Under the pieces are notes generated by a model, which ran no database searches, was not told where the DNA came from, and saw only the letters and a list, made by a program, of their open reading frames with translations. 64,000 nt of DNA from Cognatundibacterium aquatile (GTDB lineage Bacteria; Pseudomonadota; Gammaproteobacteria; Burkholderiales; Burkholderiaceae_D): NCBI RefSeq assembly GCF_014699135.1, contig NZ_JACOFT010000002.1, positions 372,001-436,000 on the forward strand. The letters run 5' to 3'. Positions 8,421-17,339 of the stretch are shown here, piece by piece; within the stretch, counting starts at the first letter, position 1, and every line of letters starts with the position of its first letter. The position numbers and the translations under genes are program-made.

Positions 8421-9731
8421 ATGACACAAGCTTTACTGATAGACCTGAATCAAGTCGCCAAATCCTTCAAAGCCACCGATGGCAAATCGCGCCTGATTCT
8501 GGACAAGGTTGATTTTCAACTCAAAGACGGTGAAATCGTCGCCTTGCTCGGTAAATCAGGCTCAGGCAAATCAACATTGCTGCGCATCATGGCAGGGCTG
8601 ATTCCTGCCGACAAAGGCAAAGTCGCCTATCGTGACAAAGACATTTACGGCCCGGTTGCCGGTATCGCGATGGTGTTTCAATCGTTCGCCTTATTCCCGT
8701 GGCTGACCGTGCAGCAAAACGTTGAACTCGGCTTAGAAGCGCAGGGCGTGCCTGCGGCCGAGCGCGAACGCCGTGCCGATGCGGTGTTAGAGCTAATCGG
8801 CCTGGCCGGTTTCGGCGGCGCGCTGCCACGCGAACTTTCTGGCGGCATGAAACAACGCGTCGGTATTGCCCGCGCGCTGGTGACGAACCCCGACATCTTG
8901 CTGATGGACGAAGCCTTTTCTGCGCTCGATGTGCTGACCGGCGAAACCCTGCGTAATGACATGCTGAAACTCTGGCAGGATAAAAAAATCTCGACCAAAG
9001 GCATACTCATCGTCTCGCATAACATCGAAGAAGCCGTGATGATGGCCGACCGCATTATCGTTCTCTCCAGCGACCCCGGCACTATCCGCTGCGAAGTCAA
9101 GATCGATCTGCCGCGCCCGCGCGATGTCGATGCCGTCGAAGTGCGCGCCCTGATTGATGAAGTCTATGGCCTGATGACGATGCGCCACGCCCACGAAGCT
9201 ACTGCCGAAACATCCAACGCGCGCCATCTGGGCTATCGCTTGCCCGATACTAACGTCAGCCGCATCGAAGGCGTGCTCGATATGCTGGCCGACGTGCCGT
9301 TCAACGGTCGCGCCGATTTGCCGCAACTGGCCGAAGAATCCGAATTATCCGATGAAGAATTGTTCCCGACTTACGAAGCACTGAGCTTGCTGGGCTTTGC
9401 TGTGCTCGACAAAGGCGACATCATCCTCACGCCGATGGGGCAAAAATATTACGAGGCCGAAAAGAATCACAAACAGGAACTCTTCGGCCAGCAACTGCTG
9501 ACCCACGTGCCACTGGCCGCCCACATCCGTCGCAACCTCGAAGCCGAAGTCAGCGCCAGTCTGCCGGAACAACCACTGCTGGAATTGCTGGAAGAATTCC
9601 TCAAAGCCGACGAAGCCAAACGCGTGCTGGAAGTCGCCATCGAATGGGGCCGTTACGGCGAGGTTTATGAATATGACTATCACACGGGACGTCTGACTTT
9701 ACCGGAAGATACGGAGCAGAAACCTTTGTAA
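8421..9731 (+). CDS. ABC transporter ATPase of the nitrate/taurine class with C-terminal AAA-associated domain
   Basis: The first ~240 residues form a complete ABC ATPase: Walker A GKSGSGKST, Q-loop VFQSFALFPW, signature LSGGMKQR, Walker B ILLMDEAFSALD and the switch His in IVSHNIEEAV. The C-terminal ~190 residues (from about ARHLGYRLPDTNVSRIEGVL) are an acidic helical extension that fits the AAA-associated C-terminal domain found in a subset of NitT/TauT-type ATPases; its function is not established. It should energise the double permease encoded 99 bp upstream. A small ORF overlaps its stop codon (TAATG at 9729). Confidence 0.9.
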   Translation: MTQALLIDLNQVAKSFKATDGKSRLILDKVDFQLKDGEIVALLGKSGSGKSTLLRIMAGLIPADKGKVAYRDKDIYGPVAGIAMVFQSFALFPWLTVQQNVELGLEAQGVPAAERERRADAVLELIGLAGFGGALPRELSGGMKQRVGIARALVTNPDILLMDEAFSALDVLTGETLRNDMLKLWQDKKISTKGILIVSHNIEEAVMMADRIIVLSSDPGTIRCEVKIDLPRPRDVDAVEVRALIDEVYGLMTMRHAHEATAETSNARHLGYRLPDTNVSRIEGVLDMLADVPFNGRADLPQLAEESELSDEELFPTYEALSLLGFAVLDKGDIILTPMGQKYYEAEKNHKQELFGQQLLTHVPLAAHIRRNLEAEVSASLPEQPLLELLEEFLKADEAKRVLEVAIEWGRYGEVYEYDYHTGRLTLPEDTEQKPL

Positions 9732-9865
9732 TGTGGAGCGCAACTTGCCAGCGTCCCATGTTGCTTGTTTCGTTTTTGGTTGCTCTCAACATGGGGGCAG
9801 CGGAATCCGGAGCTGGAATATCAGAAGAAAGCCAAAGTGCAGATATAGGTGATCTGCTTTACTGA
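9731..9865 (+). CDS. Small ORF translationally coupled to the ABC ATPase, 44 residues, membrane-anchored or secreted
   Basis: An ATG overlaps the ATPase stop codon (TAATG, 9729-9733) and opens a 44-codon frame ending in TGA at 9863-9865. The predicted peptide has a short polar start, a hydrophobic stretch PMLLVSFLVALNMGAA and an acidic tail, so it resembles a signal peptide or a single-span small membrane protein. The overlapping stop/start is typical of coupled genes. I recognise no family, and a chance ORF is possible; conservation of the start-stop overlap in relatives would decide. Confidence 0.4.
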   Translation: MWSATCQRPMLLVSFLVALNMGAAESGAGISEESQSADIGDLLY

Positions 9866-9878
9866 GGGACTACGTTGA

Positions 9879-10643
9879 CTATTCGGGCAGAGGTGAAATA
9901 ATTAATGTTGTGAAGATTGCATCGCTGCAATCGGAGCGAACTACAATATCTCCGCTCAGCTTTGCTTTACCGTCAAATACATTTCTCATAAGTAATTCTT
10001 TTTTTTCAGGATTCGATTTGTAGATTGTGCGAATTGATTTTTCGTATAACGTCGCATACAAAGTAGCCATCAAATCAAGATGTTCGGCAATGGCTTCTTG
10101 TAAATTAACCGTTTCTTGTTGTAGCGTTTTGTTGTTGTAATAGCTGCATGCCATACCACCAAGAGTAAATCGAACGGGGACAAAGCTCTCGGTTACATCT
10201 TCATGCTTATTTTCGTAGTCAACGGCATGGGCGCCAATTTTGTGCCGAATTGTTCGGATCAAGAGACTGTTGATCCTCTCTTCGGCTGACTTGGGGCTAT
10301 CAGTATTTGAGATTTTAAACAAACTGATTACAGCTTGCTGTTGAAGATAAGTAGCGTTTAGCGCGCCATAAAGTCTTATGTATTTTTCTCCCATGTCTCC
10401 GTATTTTGTTGGGCCATCGATTCCAAATCTCAGAAAATTTTCTATTCCTAAAAGAGAATCGTCGATAACATCCATTGAAGCGCAAAGGATGCCCCAGTCA
10501 TCCGCACTGTTGAGCCTTAGCGATCTTTTTATATAGCCATCGAAGCTCTCTCGCTCTGAGTCGGCTTTCCCCGCTTTTTCATTGACCAATTCACGGTACT
10601 TATCATTGAAAAATTGAACTGCATCGATTTTGGCGTTAGGCAT
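9879..10643 (-). CDS. Unknown protein with a HEPN-like RHKIGAH motif
   Basis: The 254-residue product is mostly helical and matches no family I recognise outright. Residues 133-139, RHKIGAH, fit the RX4-6H motif of HEPN ribonuclease-like domains, with a polar residue after the Arg as usual, placed in a helix (LLIRTIRHKIGAH). HEPN proteins often act as toxins or in phage defence and RNA cleavage; that role is inference here. The gene is visibly more A+T-rich than its neighbours and stands alone, antisense to the ABC genes, which suggests acquisition. GGAGACCTCG precedes its ATG at 10643, a good ribosome-binding site. No antitoxin-like partner is adjacent. Confidence 0.62.
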   Translation of the reverse strand: MPNAKIDAVQFFNDKYRELVNEKAGKADSERESFDGYIKRSLRLNSADDWGILCASMDVIDDSLLGIENFLRFGIDGPTKYGDMGEKYIRLYGALNATYLQQQAVISLFKISNTDSPKSAEERINSLLIRTIRHKIGAHAVDYENKHEDVTESFVPVRFTLGGMACSYYNNKTLQQETVNLQEAIAEHLDLMATLYATLYEKSIRTIYKSNPEKKELLMRNVFDGKAKLSGDIVVRSDCSDAIFTTLIISPLPE

Positions 10644-10976
10644 CGAGGTCTCCGTGAGACATAACTTTTATTTAACTCAAAGAAAATGAAGTTTAACTCG
10701 GAGCGTTAAAAAAAGACAATTTTCTTCAGTCGCCTTTAAATCCGCATGACCAGCGCAAAATATCCTGATGGATAAGTTTCACTAGCGGCGCTTGTTTGGA
10801 CACATCAATTGCCGCTGAAAAACGTTCGTTTTGATAAAAACAGGGGAGTATGTGCCATTTCCGCCTTATTCTCAGCGTATTCATTGGGCGATTAAATATA
10901 CTCCCCCCAGTATTATTTGGCGTTCTGTGGCGTAAAATCAGGGCTTGTGGGATGTTTTTTTGAGAAAGGATGCGCG
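10644..10976. other. Gene-free stretch holding the first 71-bp repeat
   Basis: This ~330-bp intergenic region lies between the HEPN-like gene (divergent) and the YkvA-type gene. The left part is A+T-rich and should contain the promoter of the HEPN-like gene. The right part contains the 71-bp dispersed repeat at 10843-10913. I see no other gene in it. Confidence 0.6.
10843..10913 (+). repeat. 71-bp dispersed repeat, copy A
   Basis: The element begins GGGGAGTAT and ends with the palindromic unit ATACT-CCCCCC-AGTAT. Two further copies of exactly the same length occur at 40095-40165 (same orientation) and 55785-55855 (inverted). Shared internal landmarks are GCCA or GCA near position 12, CCGC near 20, a TC-rich/GC step near 30 and a G-run with AAA before the final palindrome. 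In this copy the left GGGGAGTAT can pair with ATACTCCCC at the right end. It carries no coding capacity and lies between genes. Confidence 0.85.
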
Positions 10977-11324
10977 ATGACGACGCCGGAAAATACCGCT
11001 TATTCGGACAGCAGTTTCTGGGAAAAGCTCAAAGGCTTTGCGTTGAAGGCGGGGCGTGAGGTGATAGAAAAGGCGCTGTATCTGTACTATGCGGCGCAGC
11101 GTCCGGAAACACCGGCGTGGGCGAAGACGGTGATTTATGGTGCGCTGGCCTATTTCATTTCACCGCTGGATGCGATTCCCGATGCGATTCCGCTGGCAGG
11201 TTTCAGCGATGATCTGGGTGCGCTGGCGGCGGCTGTGGCGATGGTGTCGCTGTACATCACAGCGGATGTAAAGGCACAGGCCAAACAAAAATTGCAGGAT
11301 TGGTTCGGGAAAGAGGTATCCTGA
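10977..11324 (+). CDS. YkvA-family (DUF1232) membrane protein
   Basis: The 115-residue product carries the DUF1232/YkvA core: a predicted membrane hairpin with the characteristic YFISPLDAIPDAIPLAGFSDDLG segment spread across residues ~58-80 followed by a hydrophobic Ala-rich span. Members are small inner-membrane proteins of unknown function. I choose ATG 10977 because AAAGGA (10965-10970) is six bases upstream; the upstream in-frame TTG at 10917 would place the N-terminus next to the 71-bp repeat. The gene stands alone before the dehydrogenase gene. Confidence 0.82.
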   Translation: MTTPENTAYSDSSFWEKLKGFALKAGREVIEKALYLYYAAQRPETPAWAKTVIYGALAYFISPLDAIPDAIPLAGFSDDLGALAAAVAMVSLYITADVKAQAKQKLQDWFGKEVS

Positions 11325-11400
11325 ACCTGAAGCAAGTCAGATCGTCTTCAACTCATCCGCATTCCTTCCTGGTTCAACGCATTTCTTCCCGAAAGTATGT

Positions 11401-12342
11401 ATGAAAATTGGCATTGTCGGTACCGGCAACGTTGGCAGCACGGCTGCCTATTCACTGGTGTTACAGGGCATAGGCAGCGAACTGGTGCTGGTCGATCATT
11501 TCCCTGCGTTGGCAGAGGCGCATGTGATGGATATTCTGCATGCGACGCCGTTTTCGTATCCGGTGAATGTGCATGGCGGCACGTTTGCCGATCTGGCTGG
11601 CTGCGCGCTGGTGATTGTGGCGGCGGGGGTGAATCAGCAACCCGGCGAAACGCGGCTTGCGCTATTGCAGCGAAACGCAGAAATTTTCGCTGGCATTATT
11701 CCGCCAATAGTGCGGGCGGCGCAGGACGCGATTATTCTGATTGCGACGAATCCGCTCGATATCATGACGCAGATCGCCACCAAACTTGCGGTGCGGGAAG
11801 GGATGCCAGCGTCCCGTGTGCTTGGCACCGGCACCATGCTCGATACCGGGCGTTTCCGCACTTTGCTGGGCCAGCGCTATGACGTCGCGCCGAGTTCGGT
11901 GCATGCGTATGTGCTGGGTGAACATGGCGATTCTGAGGTGTTGAACTGGTCGGGTGCGAGTGTGGCGGGCGTGCCACTCGAGCAATTTGCGCTCGCCAGC
12001 GGCCAGCCGCTGAGCGCAGAGATCATGCAGCAGGTGGATCAGGATGTGCGGCGTGCCGCCTATAAAATCATCGCTGGTAAAGGCTCGACCTATTACGGCA
12101 TCGGTGCGGCGATTGCGGCACTCAGTCGCTGCATCTTGTTTGATGAACGCAGTGTGTTCACGGTGAGTTCTGTGATGGCTGAGGTTGAAGGTGTGACGGA
12201 TGTGGCCTTGTCGCTGCCGCACATCATCGGGCGCAAAGGCATAGAAATGACGATATTCCCGACCCTTAGCGTGGAAGAACATGCGGCATTAAGCCAAAGC
12301 GCCACCGTCATCAAAACGCATTTGCAGTCGATACAGTATTAA
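11401..12342 (+). CDS. ldh: NAD-dependent L-lactate dehydrogenase
   Basis: The 313-residue protein is a full-length LDH/MDH-type dehydrogenase interconverting lactate and pyruvate with NAD(H). It shows the Rossmann motif GIVGTGNVGS, the acidic NAD-ribose residue in LVLVDHF, substrate loop GVNQQPGETR, NPLD, the substrate-binding Arg region LDTGRFR and the catalytic His in GEHGDSE. A Gln stands where malate dehydrogenases have the Arg of PRKPG, which favours lactate over oxaloacetate. It appears monocistronic, convergent with dnaE2. Lactate specificity is inferred from that single loop position. Confidence 0.87.
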   Translation: MKIGIVGTGNVGSTAAYSLVLQGIGSELVLVDHFPALAEAHVMDILHATPFSYPVNVHGGTFADLAGCALVIVAAGVNQQPGETRLALLQRNAEIFAGIIPPIVRAAQDAIILIATNPLDIMTQIATKLAVREGMPASRVLGTGTMLDTGRFRTLLGQRYDVAPSSVHAYVLGEHGDSEVLNWSGASVAGVPLEQFALASGQPLSAEIMQQVDQDVRRAAYKIIAGKGSTYYGIGAAIAALSRCILFDERSVFTVSSVMAEVEGVTDVALSLPHIIGRKGIEMTIFPTLSVEEHAALSQSATVIKTHLQSIQY

Positions 12343-12477
12343 GGCTGTATTGAGCTTAATACAGGCTTTAGATTGAAGCTACTCTGAGCGTGACTGAATC
12401 CGCATGCGGCTTGCCGGGTAAAAAAGGCTGCGCAGGTGCATGATGATTGAGAGATAGCGGTATCTGACATACACATC

Positions 12478-15400
12478 TCAACAAAAATCGCGGCTGCTGA
12501 CGGCCAGCTCGCCCAGCAGATGCGACATATCCACCAGCCGCTTGGCGACCAGATGGCAGACTTCATTCTGGCGTTGCCATATTCCATAGACACCCAATAA
12601 GCGCGCGCCCAATACCTCGCGCCTTTGCTGCTCCAGCAGCGACGGCCAGATAATCACATTCACCGGGCCGGTTTCATCTTCTATCGTCAAAAACAAAACG
12701 CCATTGGCGGTTCCCGGGCGTTGTCTGACGGTGACGATGCCGCAGGCGCGGGCAAACTGATCTTGCTGAAAAGTGTTGAGTGTTTCTGCCGGCAGAAACC
12801 GTTTCGCCAGCAATTGCGTGCGCAGCAAGGCCAGCGGATGGCGTTGCAAAGTCAACCCCATGCTGTGGTAATCGCTGAAAATTTCTTGTGCTTCTGAAGG
12901 CGCGCGCAGTTGTGGTGCGGTTTCCTGCAGCGTGGTCGGGCGCAGTAAATCTTTATCCGGCATAGAGCCAACTGCCTGCCACAAAGCCTGACGCCGGTGA
13001 CCGGCGAGCGAGACGAGGGCGTTGCCTGCGGCCAGCACCTGCAAATCGTGGCGGCTCAGTTCTGCGCGCCGCGCCAGATCGGTGACATCGGTAAACGCCT
13101 GTTGCTGACGCGCTTGCTGTATGCGCAGCGCTGCCGCTGCCGACATGCCATTCAGCAAGGACAGCCCCAGACGCACCAGAGGTTGTGGCGTCTGGGTGTA
13201 GCGGTTGAAATGCATGTCCGGCTCGAGCGAGGTATCCCAGTTGCTGTGCATGACATCGACGGCGCGCACCTGCACATCGTGGCGGCGTGCGTCTTGCAGT
13301 AACTGTGACGGCGAGTAAAAACCCATCGGTTGCGAATTCAGCAGCGAACATAAAAAAATCGCGGGTTCATGGCGTTTAATCCAGCTGCTGACATAGGCCA
13401 GAATGGCAAAGCTGGCGGAATGACTTTCAGGAAAACCGTATTCGCCAAACCCTTTCATCTGCTCGAAGATGCCTTCGGCGAAGGTCTTGCTGTAACCATT
13501 GCCAACCATCGCATTGACGATGCGGTCATGGTAAGACTCCAGCCCGCCTTTGCGTTTCCAGGCTGCCATCGCGCGCCGCAAGCCATCGGCTTCGCCTGCG
13601 CTGAAGTCGGCAGCGAGCATGGCGATCTGCATCACTTGTTCCTGAAAAATAGGAACACCGAGCGTGCGTCCCAGCGCTTTCTGCATTGCCGGATCATGAT
13701 ACGTTTCTACCTTTTCGAGCCCCTGACGTCGCCGCAGATACGGGTGCACCATGCCGCCTTGTATCGGCCCCGGACGCACAATCGCGACTTGCACCACCAG
13801 ATCGTAAAATTCGCGCGGGCGCAGGCGCGGCAACATGCTCATCTGCGCCCGTGATTCAATCTGGAACACACCGACGGTATCGGCTTTGCAGATCATGTCA
13901 TAGGTGGCGACGTCTTCGCGCGGAATGTCCTGCATCGTGGATGGCTTGCCGGGGAAAGCCGCCATCATGTCGAGTGCCCGCTTTAATGCCGATAACATGC
14001 CGAGCGCCAGCACATCGACTTTCAGCAAACCCAGCGATTCAAGATCGTCTTTATCCCACTGAATCACACAGCGGTCTTTCATGGCAGCGTTTTCTATCGG
14101 CACCAGCCGCGATAATTTACCCCGTGCAATTACGAAGCCGCCGCTGTGTTGTGACAGATGGCGCGGAAACCCTAATAAACGCGTTGCCAATGCAGCCCAT
14201 TGCTGCGCCAGCATGGAATGCGTATCGAGACCGCATTCTTCAAAGCGATTCAGTAAATCCTGTTTGCTGTCGAACCAGCGGTGGGATTTTGCGACGGCAT
14301 CAATAATCGCCAGATCAACGCCCAGCGCCTTGCCGACTTCGCGTAGCGCACCGCGCGGGCGATAGGTATGCACCGCGGCCGCCAGCGCAGCACGATTGCG
14401 GCCATATTTGTTGTAGATATATTGCATTACCTCTTCACGTCGCTGATGTTCAAAATCGACGTCGATGTCTGGCGGTTCGCCACGTTCTTTGGAAATGAAG
14501 CGTTCAAACAGCAGGGTGTTCACTTCGGGATTCACCTCTGTGATGTGCAGGCAATAGCAAACGACGGAATTCGCAGCAGAACCGCGCCCCTGACAAAGAA
14601 TATCCTGGCTGCGGGCAAATTTGACGATATCGTGCACCGTCAGAAAATAAGGCTCGTACGCAAGATCATTAATCAGGTGTAGCTCATGTTCTATCGTTGC
14701 CGCGATGCGATCCGGTATGCCTTTTGGATAACGCAGATGCGCACCAGCCATGACTTCCTGTCTCAGATAGAGCGCGGGTGTCATGCCGGCGGGCACCAGT
14801 TCATCTGGGTATTCATAGCGCAATTCATCCAGAGAGAAATGGCATAAGCTGGCAATGCGCAGCGTTTCAGCCAGCGTTTGCGGCGGATAAATACTGGCCA
14901 GCCGCAGCCGTGAGCGCAGATGTTGTTCTGCATTCGGCGCCAGTGCATAGCCGCAATCAGCAACAGCTTTACCCAGACGTATCGCTGTCATCGTGTCCTG
15001 TAAAGGCTTGCGCGAGCGTACATGCATGGTGACATGGCCTATCGCGACGACCGGTAACGCATATTCAGCGGCGATATGGCTGACATGCTGCAATTGATAA
15101 GCATCAGATAATTGCAGCAGCAGATTGAGCCCCATCCAGCTGCGTTGCGGAAAGACCTGCGCACACCAGGCCGCCTGTTGTGCCAGAACGGCGGGGCGCA
15201 GAGGATATTCCGGTACCAATATCAGCAAACAATCCGGCATGTTGGCAAGGTGTTCATAACTGGCTGGCGGATGGCTGAAATCGGTGGTGTTGAGCAAATA
15301 GCTGCCTTTCATGCAGCGGCTGCGTGCCAGTGTGATGAGCTCAGACAGATTGCCATAGCCTTCACGGTTGCAGGCCAGAATAATCAGCGTCGGCCCCGGC

Positions 15401-15681
15401 ATACCATTCTCTGTTTCAGTCAGTTTGAAATAAGCGCCGACCATCAGCGGCAGCGCATGTTTTTTTGCTTCCTCATGCGCGCGTACGATGCCCGCGAGAG
15501 AACATTCATCCGTTATCGCGATGCCCTGATAGCCGAGATTCACCGCGCGTTTGACTAACTCTTCGGCATGCGATGCCCCTTCCAGAAAACTGAAATTCGA
15601 GAGGCAGAATAATTCTGCGTATCCGGGCAATTGATGGCCAGCAGGCGCAGCGACGTTGGACTCTTGATCATCACTGCGCAT
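12478..15681 (-). CDS. dnaE2: DnaE2 (ImuC), error-prone DNA polymerase III alpha-like subunit
   Basis: The 1067-residue C-family polymerase works in SOS mutagenesis with ImuA and ImuB. It has an N-terminal PHP domain (LFCLSNFSFLEGASHAEEL, ITDECSLAG), the palm with catalytic Asps in PPDIDVDFEHQRREEV and LKVDVLALGM, the fingers motif FQIESRAQMSMLPRL, and a C-terminal OB fold (GIVTVRQRPGTANGVLFL). It is shorter than replicative DnaE, as expected for DnaE2. Its ATG overlaps the imuB stop by one base (TGATG). Transcription should come from the LexA-controlled promoter before imuA. Confidence 0.95.
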   Translation of the reverse strand: MRSDDQESNVAAPAGHQLPGYAELFCLSNFSFLEGASHAEELVKRAVNLGYQGIAITDECSLAGIVRAHEEAKKHALPLMVGAYFKLTETENGMPGPTLIILACNREGYGNLSELITLARSRCMKGSYLLNTTDFSHPPASYEHLANMPDCLLILVPEYPLRPAVLAQQAAWCAQVFPQRSWMGLNLLLQLSDAYQLQHVSHIAAEYALPVVAIGHVTMHVRSRKPLQDTMTAIRLGKAVADCGYALAPNAEQHLRSRLRLASIYPPQTLAETLRIASLCHFSLDELRYEYPDELVPAGMTPALYLRQEVMAGAHLRYPKGIPDRIAATIEHELHLINDLAYEPYFLTVHDIVKFARSQDILCQGRGSAANSVVCYCLHITEVNPEVNTLLFERFISKERGEPPDIDVDFEHQRREEVMQYIYNKYGRNRAALAAAVHTYRPRGALREVGKALGVDLAIIDAVAKSHRWFDSKQDLLNRFEECGLDTHSMLAQQWAALATRLLGFPRHLSQHSGGFVIARGKLSRLVPIENAAMKDRCVIQWDKDDLESLGLLKVDVLALGMLSALKRALDMMAAFPGKPSTMQDIPREDVATYDMICKADTVGVFQIESRAQMSMLPRLRPREFYDLVVQVAIVRPGPIQGGMVHPYLRRRQGLEKVETYHDPAMQKALGRTLGVPIFQEQVMQIAMLAADFSAGEADGLRRAMAAWKRKGGLESYHDRIVNAMVGNGYSKTFAEGIFEQMKGFGEYGFPESHSASFAILAYVSSWIKRHEPAIFLCSLLNSQPMGFYSPSQLLQDARRHDVQVRAVDVMHSNWDTSLEPDMHFNRYTQTPQPLVRLGLSLLNGMSAAAALRIQQARQQQAFTDVTDLARRAELSRHDLQVLAAGNALVSLAGHRRQALWQAVGSMPDKDLLRPTTLQETAPQLRAPSEAQEIFSDYHSMGLTLQRHPLALLRTQLLAKRFLPAETLNTFQQDQFARACGIVTVRQRPGTANGVLFLTIEDETGPVNVIIWPSLLEQQRREVLGARLLGVYGIWQRQNEVCHLVAKRLVDMSHLLGELAVSSRDFC

Positions 15682-17297
15682 CAGCCAAAGACCCCATGCA
15701 AAAACCAGCGCGGCGCATTGCTTTCAGGATCGCTGGAACGTTCGCGGTAGATCCAGTAACGGACATGATCTGCGCTGGTGGCGACAAAATAATCGCGGGC
15801 CTGGGTTTGTGTCGTCCACCAGCCCGCTTCTATACGTTCTGCAGGTGAAACTATCGTCAGAATTGACCGGTAATACGGGCGATGTTGCCGCAGCGTCAGA
15901 GGCAGTGGCTGCGGCAATAACCATGCGGGTCTGTGGAGCAGGGCGGCAGCAGGCACATCTGCACCTGCCGGGCGTTTTTGCATGACTGATATCCATTGAT
16001 TCGCAATTTCAGGCCGGTGATCGGCCAGTGGCGCGGCTTGCAAGACATGATCCTCGCCCAGCCGGGCCACCAGCAAGGCCAGCAAACGCTGATGGTCTTC
16101 TGGCTTTCCTCCCGGCTCTGGAAACAAAGATTCGCTTTGCACATCAAGCGCAACCGTCTCTGGCGCCTCCAGCACCAGCGCTATCACCGCAGATGGCAGG
16201 CTGAGTTGCGCTAACTTTTCTTTCAACAGGGGTAGCAAATGTTCGTCTTGCCAGCAAGCCTCTGCCATGGCGATATGCAGTATGCTTGGTGCGACTGCCT
16301 GACGACCGCGCTCATGCTGCAACTGCAGGCGGATTTGCTTCACAGCGAGGCGATGCGCGCTGAGCCAGCCCGTTAATTGCCTGAGCAAACTATGGCAATA
16401 CGTCAGCATCATATCGCTGCGCTCCAGCCTGTCAGGTAATTCCAACCGGGCATGGAATTGCGGCGCTGCCACGATCCAGGTAAATAAAGTGCTTTGCCTG
16501 CCATAGACCTGATCCAGCTCATCCAGCAAGGCTTTACCAAAACGGCGTTGCACGCCAGCGCGTGGCAATTGTTGCAGATGAAAAAGCGCGTGACATGCTA
16601 GCCCTTGTAATAATTCCAGGCAGGGACGGGCATGTGTCAGCAGACTGACTGGCAGCATATTCAGTCGGGCGGGCAAACGCTGCGCATGCAAACACTGCGC
16701 GCCGGATTGGTGCTGGCGCGCAGCGTCACGGGCTAAGATGCAGGCGGCTTTGGCAAAGGGGGCGCAGGCAATGGTGGTATGCAAACCCAGTATTTCCATG
16801 GTTTGCCGTACATGCTGACGCAATGCACGCAAGCCACCGAAGAGACGCAAACTGGCACCGACATCGAGCACGATGGTGGCTTCTTCTGCGATGGCTACCT
16901 GCGGCGTATATCGCAACAAGGCGATGGCGGCAGCCTCTAAGGCATTTTTTTGTCTGACTAAATCCCGCTGAAACAACTTTGCCGTTGGTAGCAACATGAG
17001 AACGCCACCACGCCGCATACCTGCGCGTACGCCAGCCTGTTGCGCTGCCTCAGACATCGCTGCCACACGGTTTTGTTGCAAGACGACGCTGCCGTGATCT
17101 TCTTTGCGCCGCTGCCAGCACGGTAAAAATACATCCAGCTCAAGCAAAGGGAAATGTACGGCCAGCCAGAGCTGCATTGGCGCAGCCGACGTACTGGCCG
17201 TTGCGGATTTGCGCGATCTGTCTGACGACATTTCTGTATTTGCATCTGCATCTACATTGATTTTTCGTTCATGTCGCGGAGGGAAGTGCGCCGTCAT
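15681..17297 (-). CDS. imuB: ImuB, Y-family-like mutagenesis accessory protein
   Basis: ImuB resembles a Y-family polymerase that has lost its catalytic acidic residues and acts as a hub linking ImuA, DnaE2 and the beta clamp. The 538-residue product starts its recognisable domain at about residue 41 (MQLWLAVHFPLLELDVF), followed by the little-finger region and a basic C-terminal part. The annotated ATG at 17297 has only a weak AAGG-type site; ATG 17177, beginning MQLWLAV, is an alternative start that removes a low-complexity N-terminal tail. It sits 42 bp after imuA and is coupled to dnaE2. Confidence 0.9.
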   Translation of the reverse strand: MTAHFPPRHERKINVDADANTEMSSDRSRKSATASTSAAPMQLWLAVHFPLLELDVFLPCWQRRKEDHGSVVLQQNRVAAMSEAAQQAGVRAGMRRGGVLMLLPTAKLFQRDLVRQKNALEAAAIALLRYTPQVAIAEEATIVLDVGASLRLFGGLRALRQHVRQTMEILGLHTTIACAPFAKAACILARDAARQHQSGAQCLHAQRLPARLNMLPVSLLTHARPCLELLQGLACHALFHLQQLPRAGVQRRFGKALLDELDQVYGRQSTLFTWIVAAPQFHARLELPDRLERSDMMLTYCHSLLRQLTGWLSAHRLAVKQIRLQLQHERGRQAVAPSILHIAMAEACWQDEHLLPLLKEKLAQLSLPSAVIALVLEAPETVALDVQSESLFPEPGGKPEDHQRLLALLVARLGEDHVLQAAPLADHRPEIANQWISVMQKRPAGADVPAAALLHRPAWLLPQPLPLTLRQHRPYYRSILTIVSPAERIEAGWWTTQTQARDYFVATSADHVRYWIYRERSSDPESNAPRWFLHGVFG

Positions 17298-17339
17298 GTT
17301 TCAGCCTTTTTCAAGCTTTCTTAACCTTTTTTGCATCAC

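Noticed and set aside
11397-11882. 161-codon frame overlapping the lactate dehydrogenase gene
   Set aside because: It is out of frame within a gene whose catalytic motifs are all intact, and its translation is low-complexity Arg/Ala/Cys-rich.
13369-14306. Plus-strand frames inside dnaE2
   Set aside because: Antisense shadows of a complete 1067-residue polymerase.
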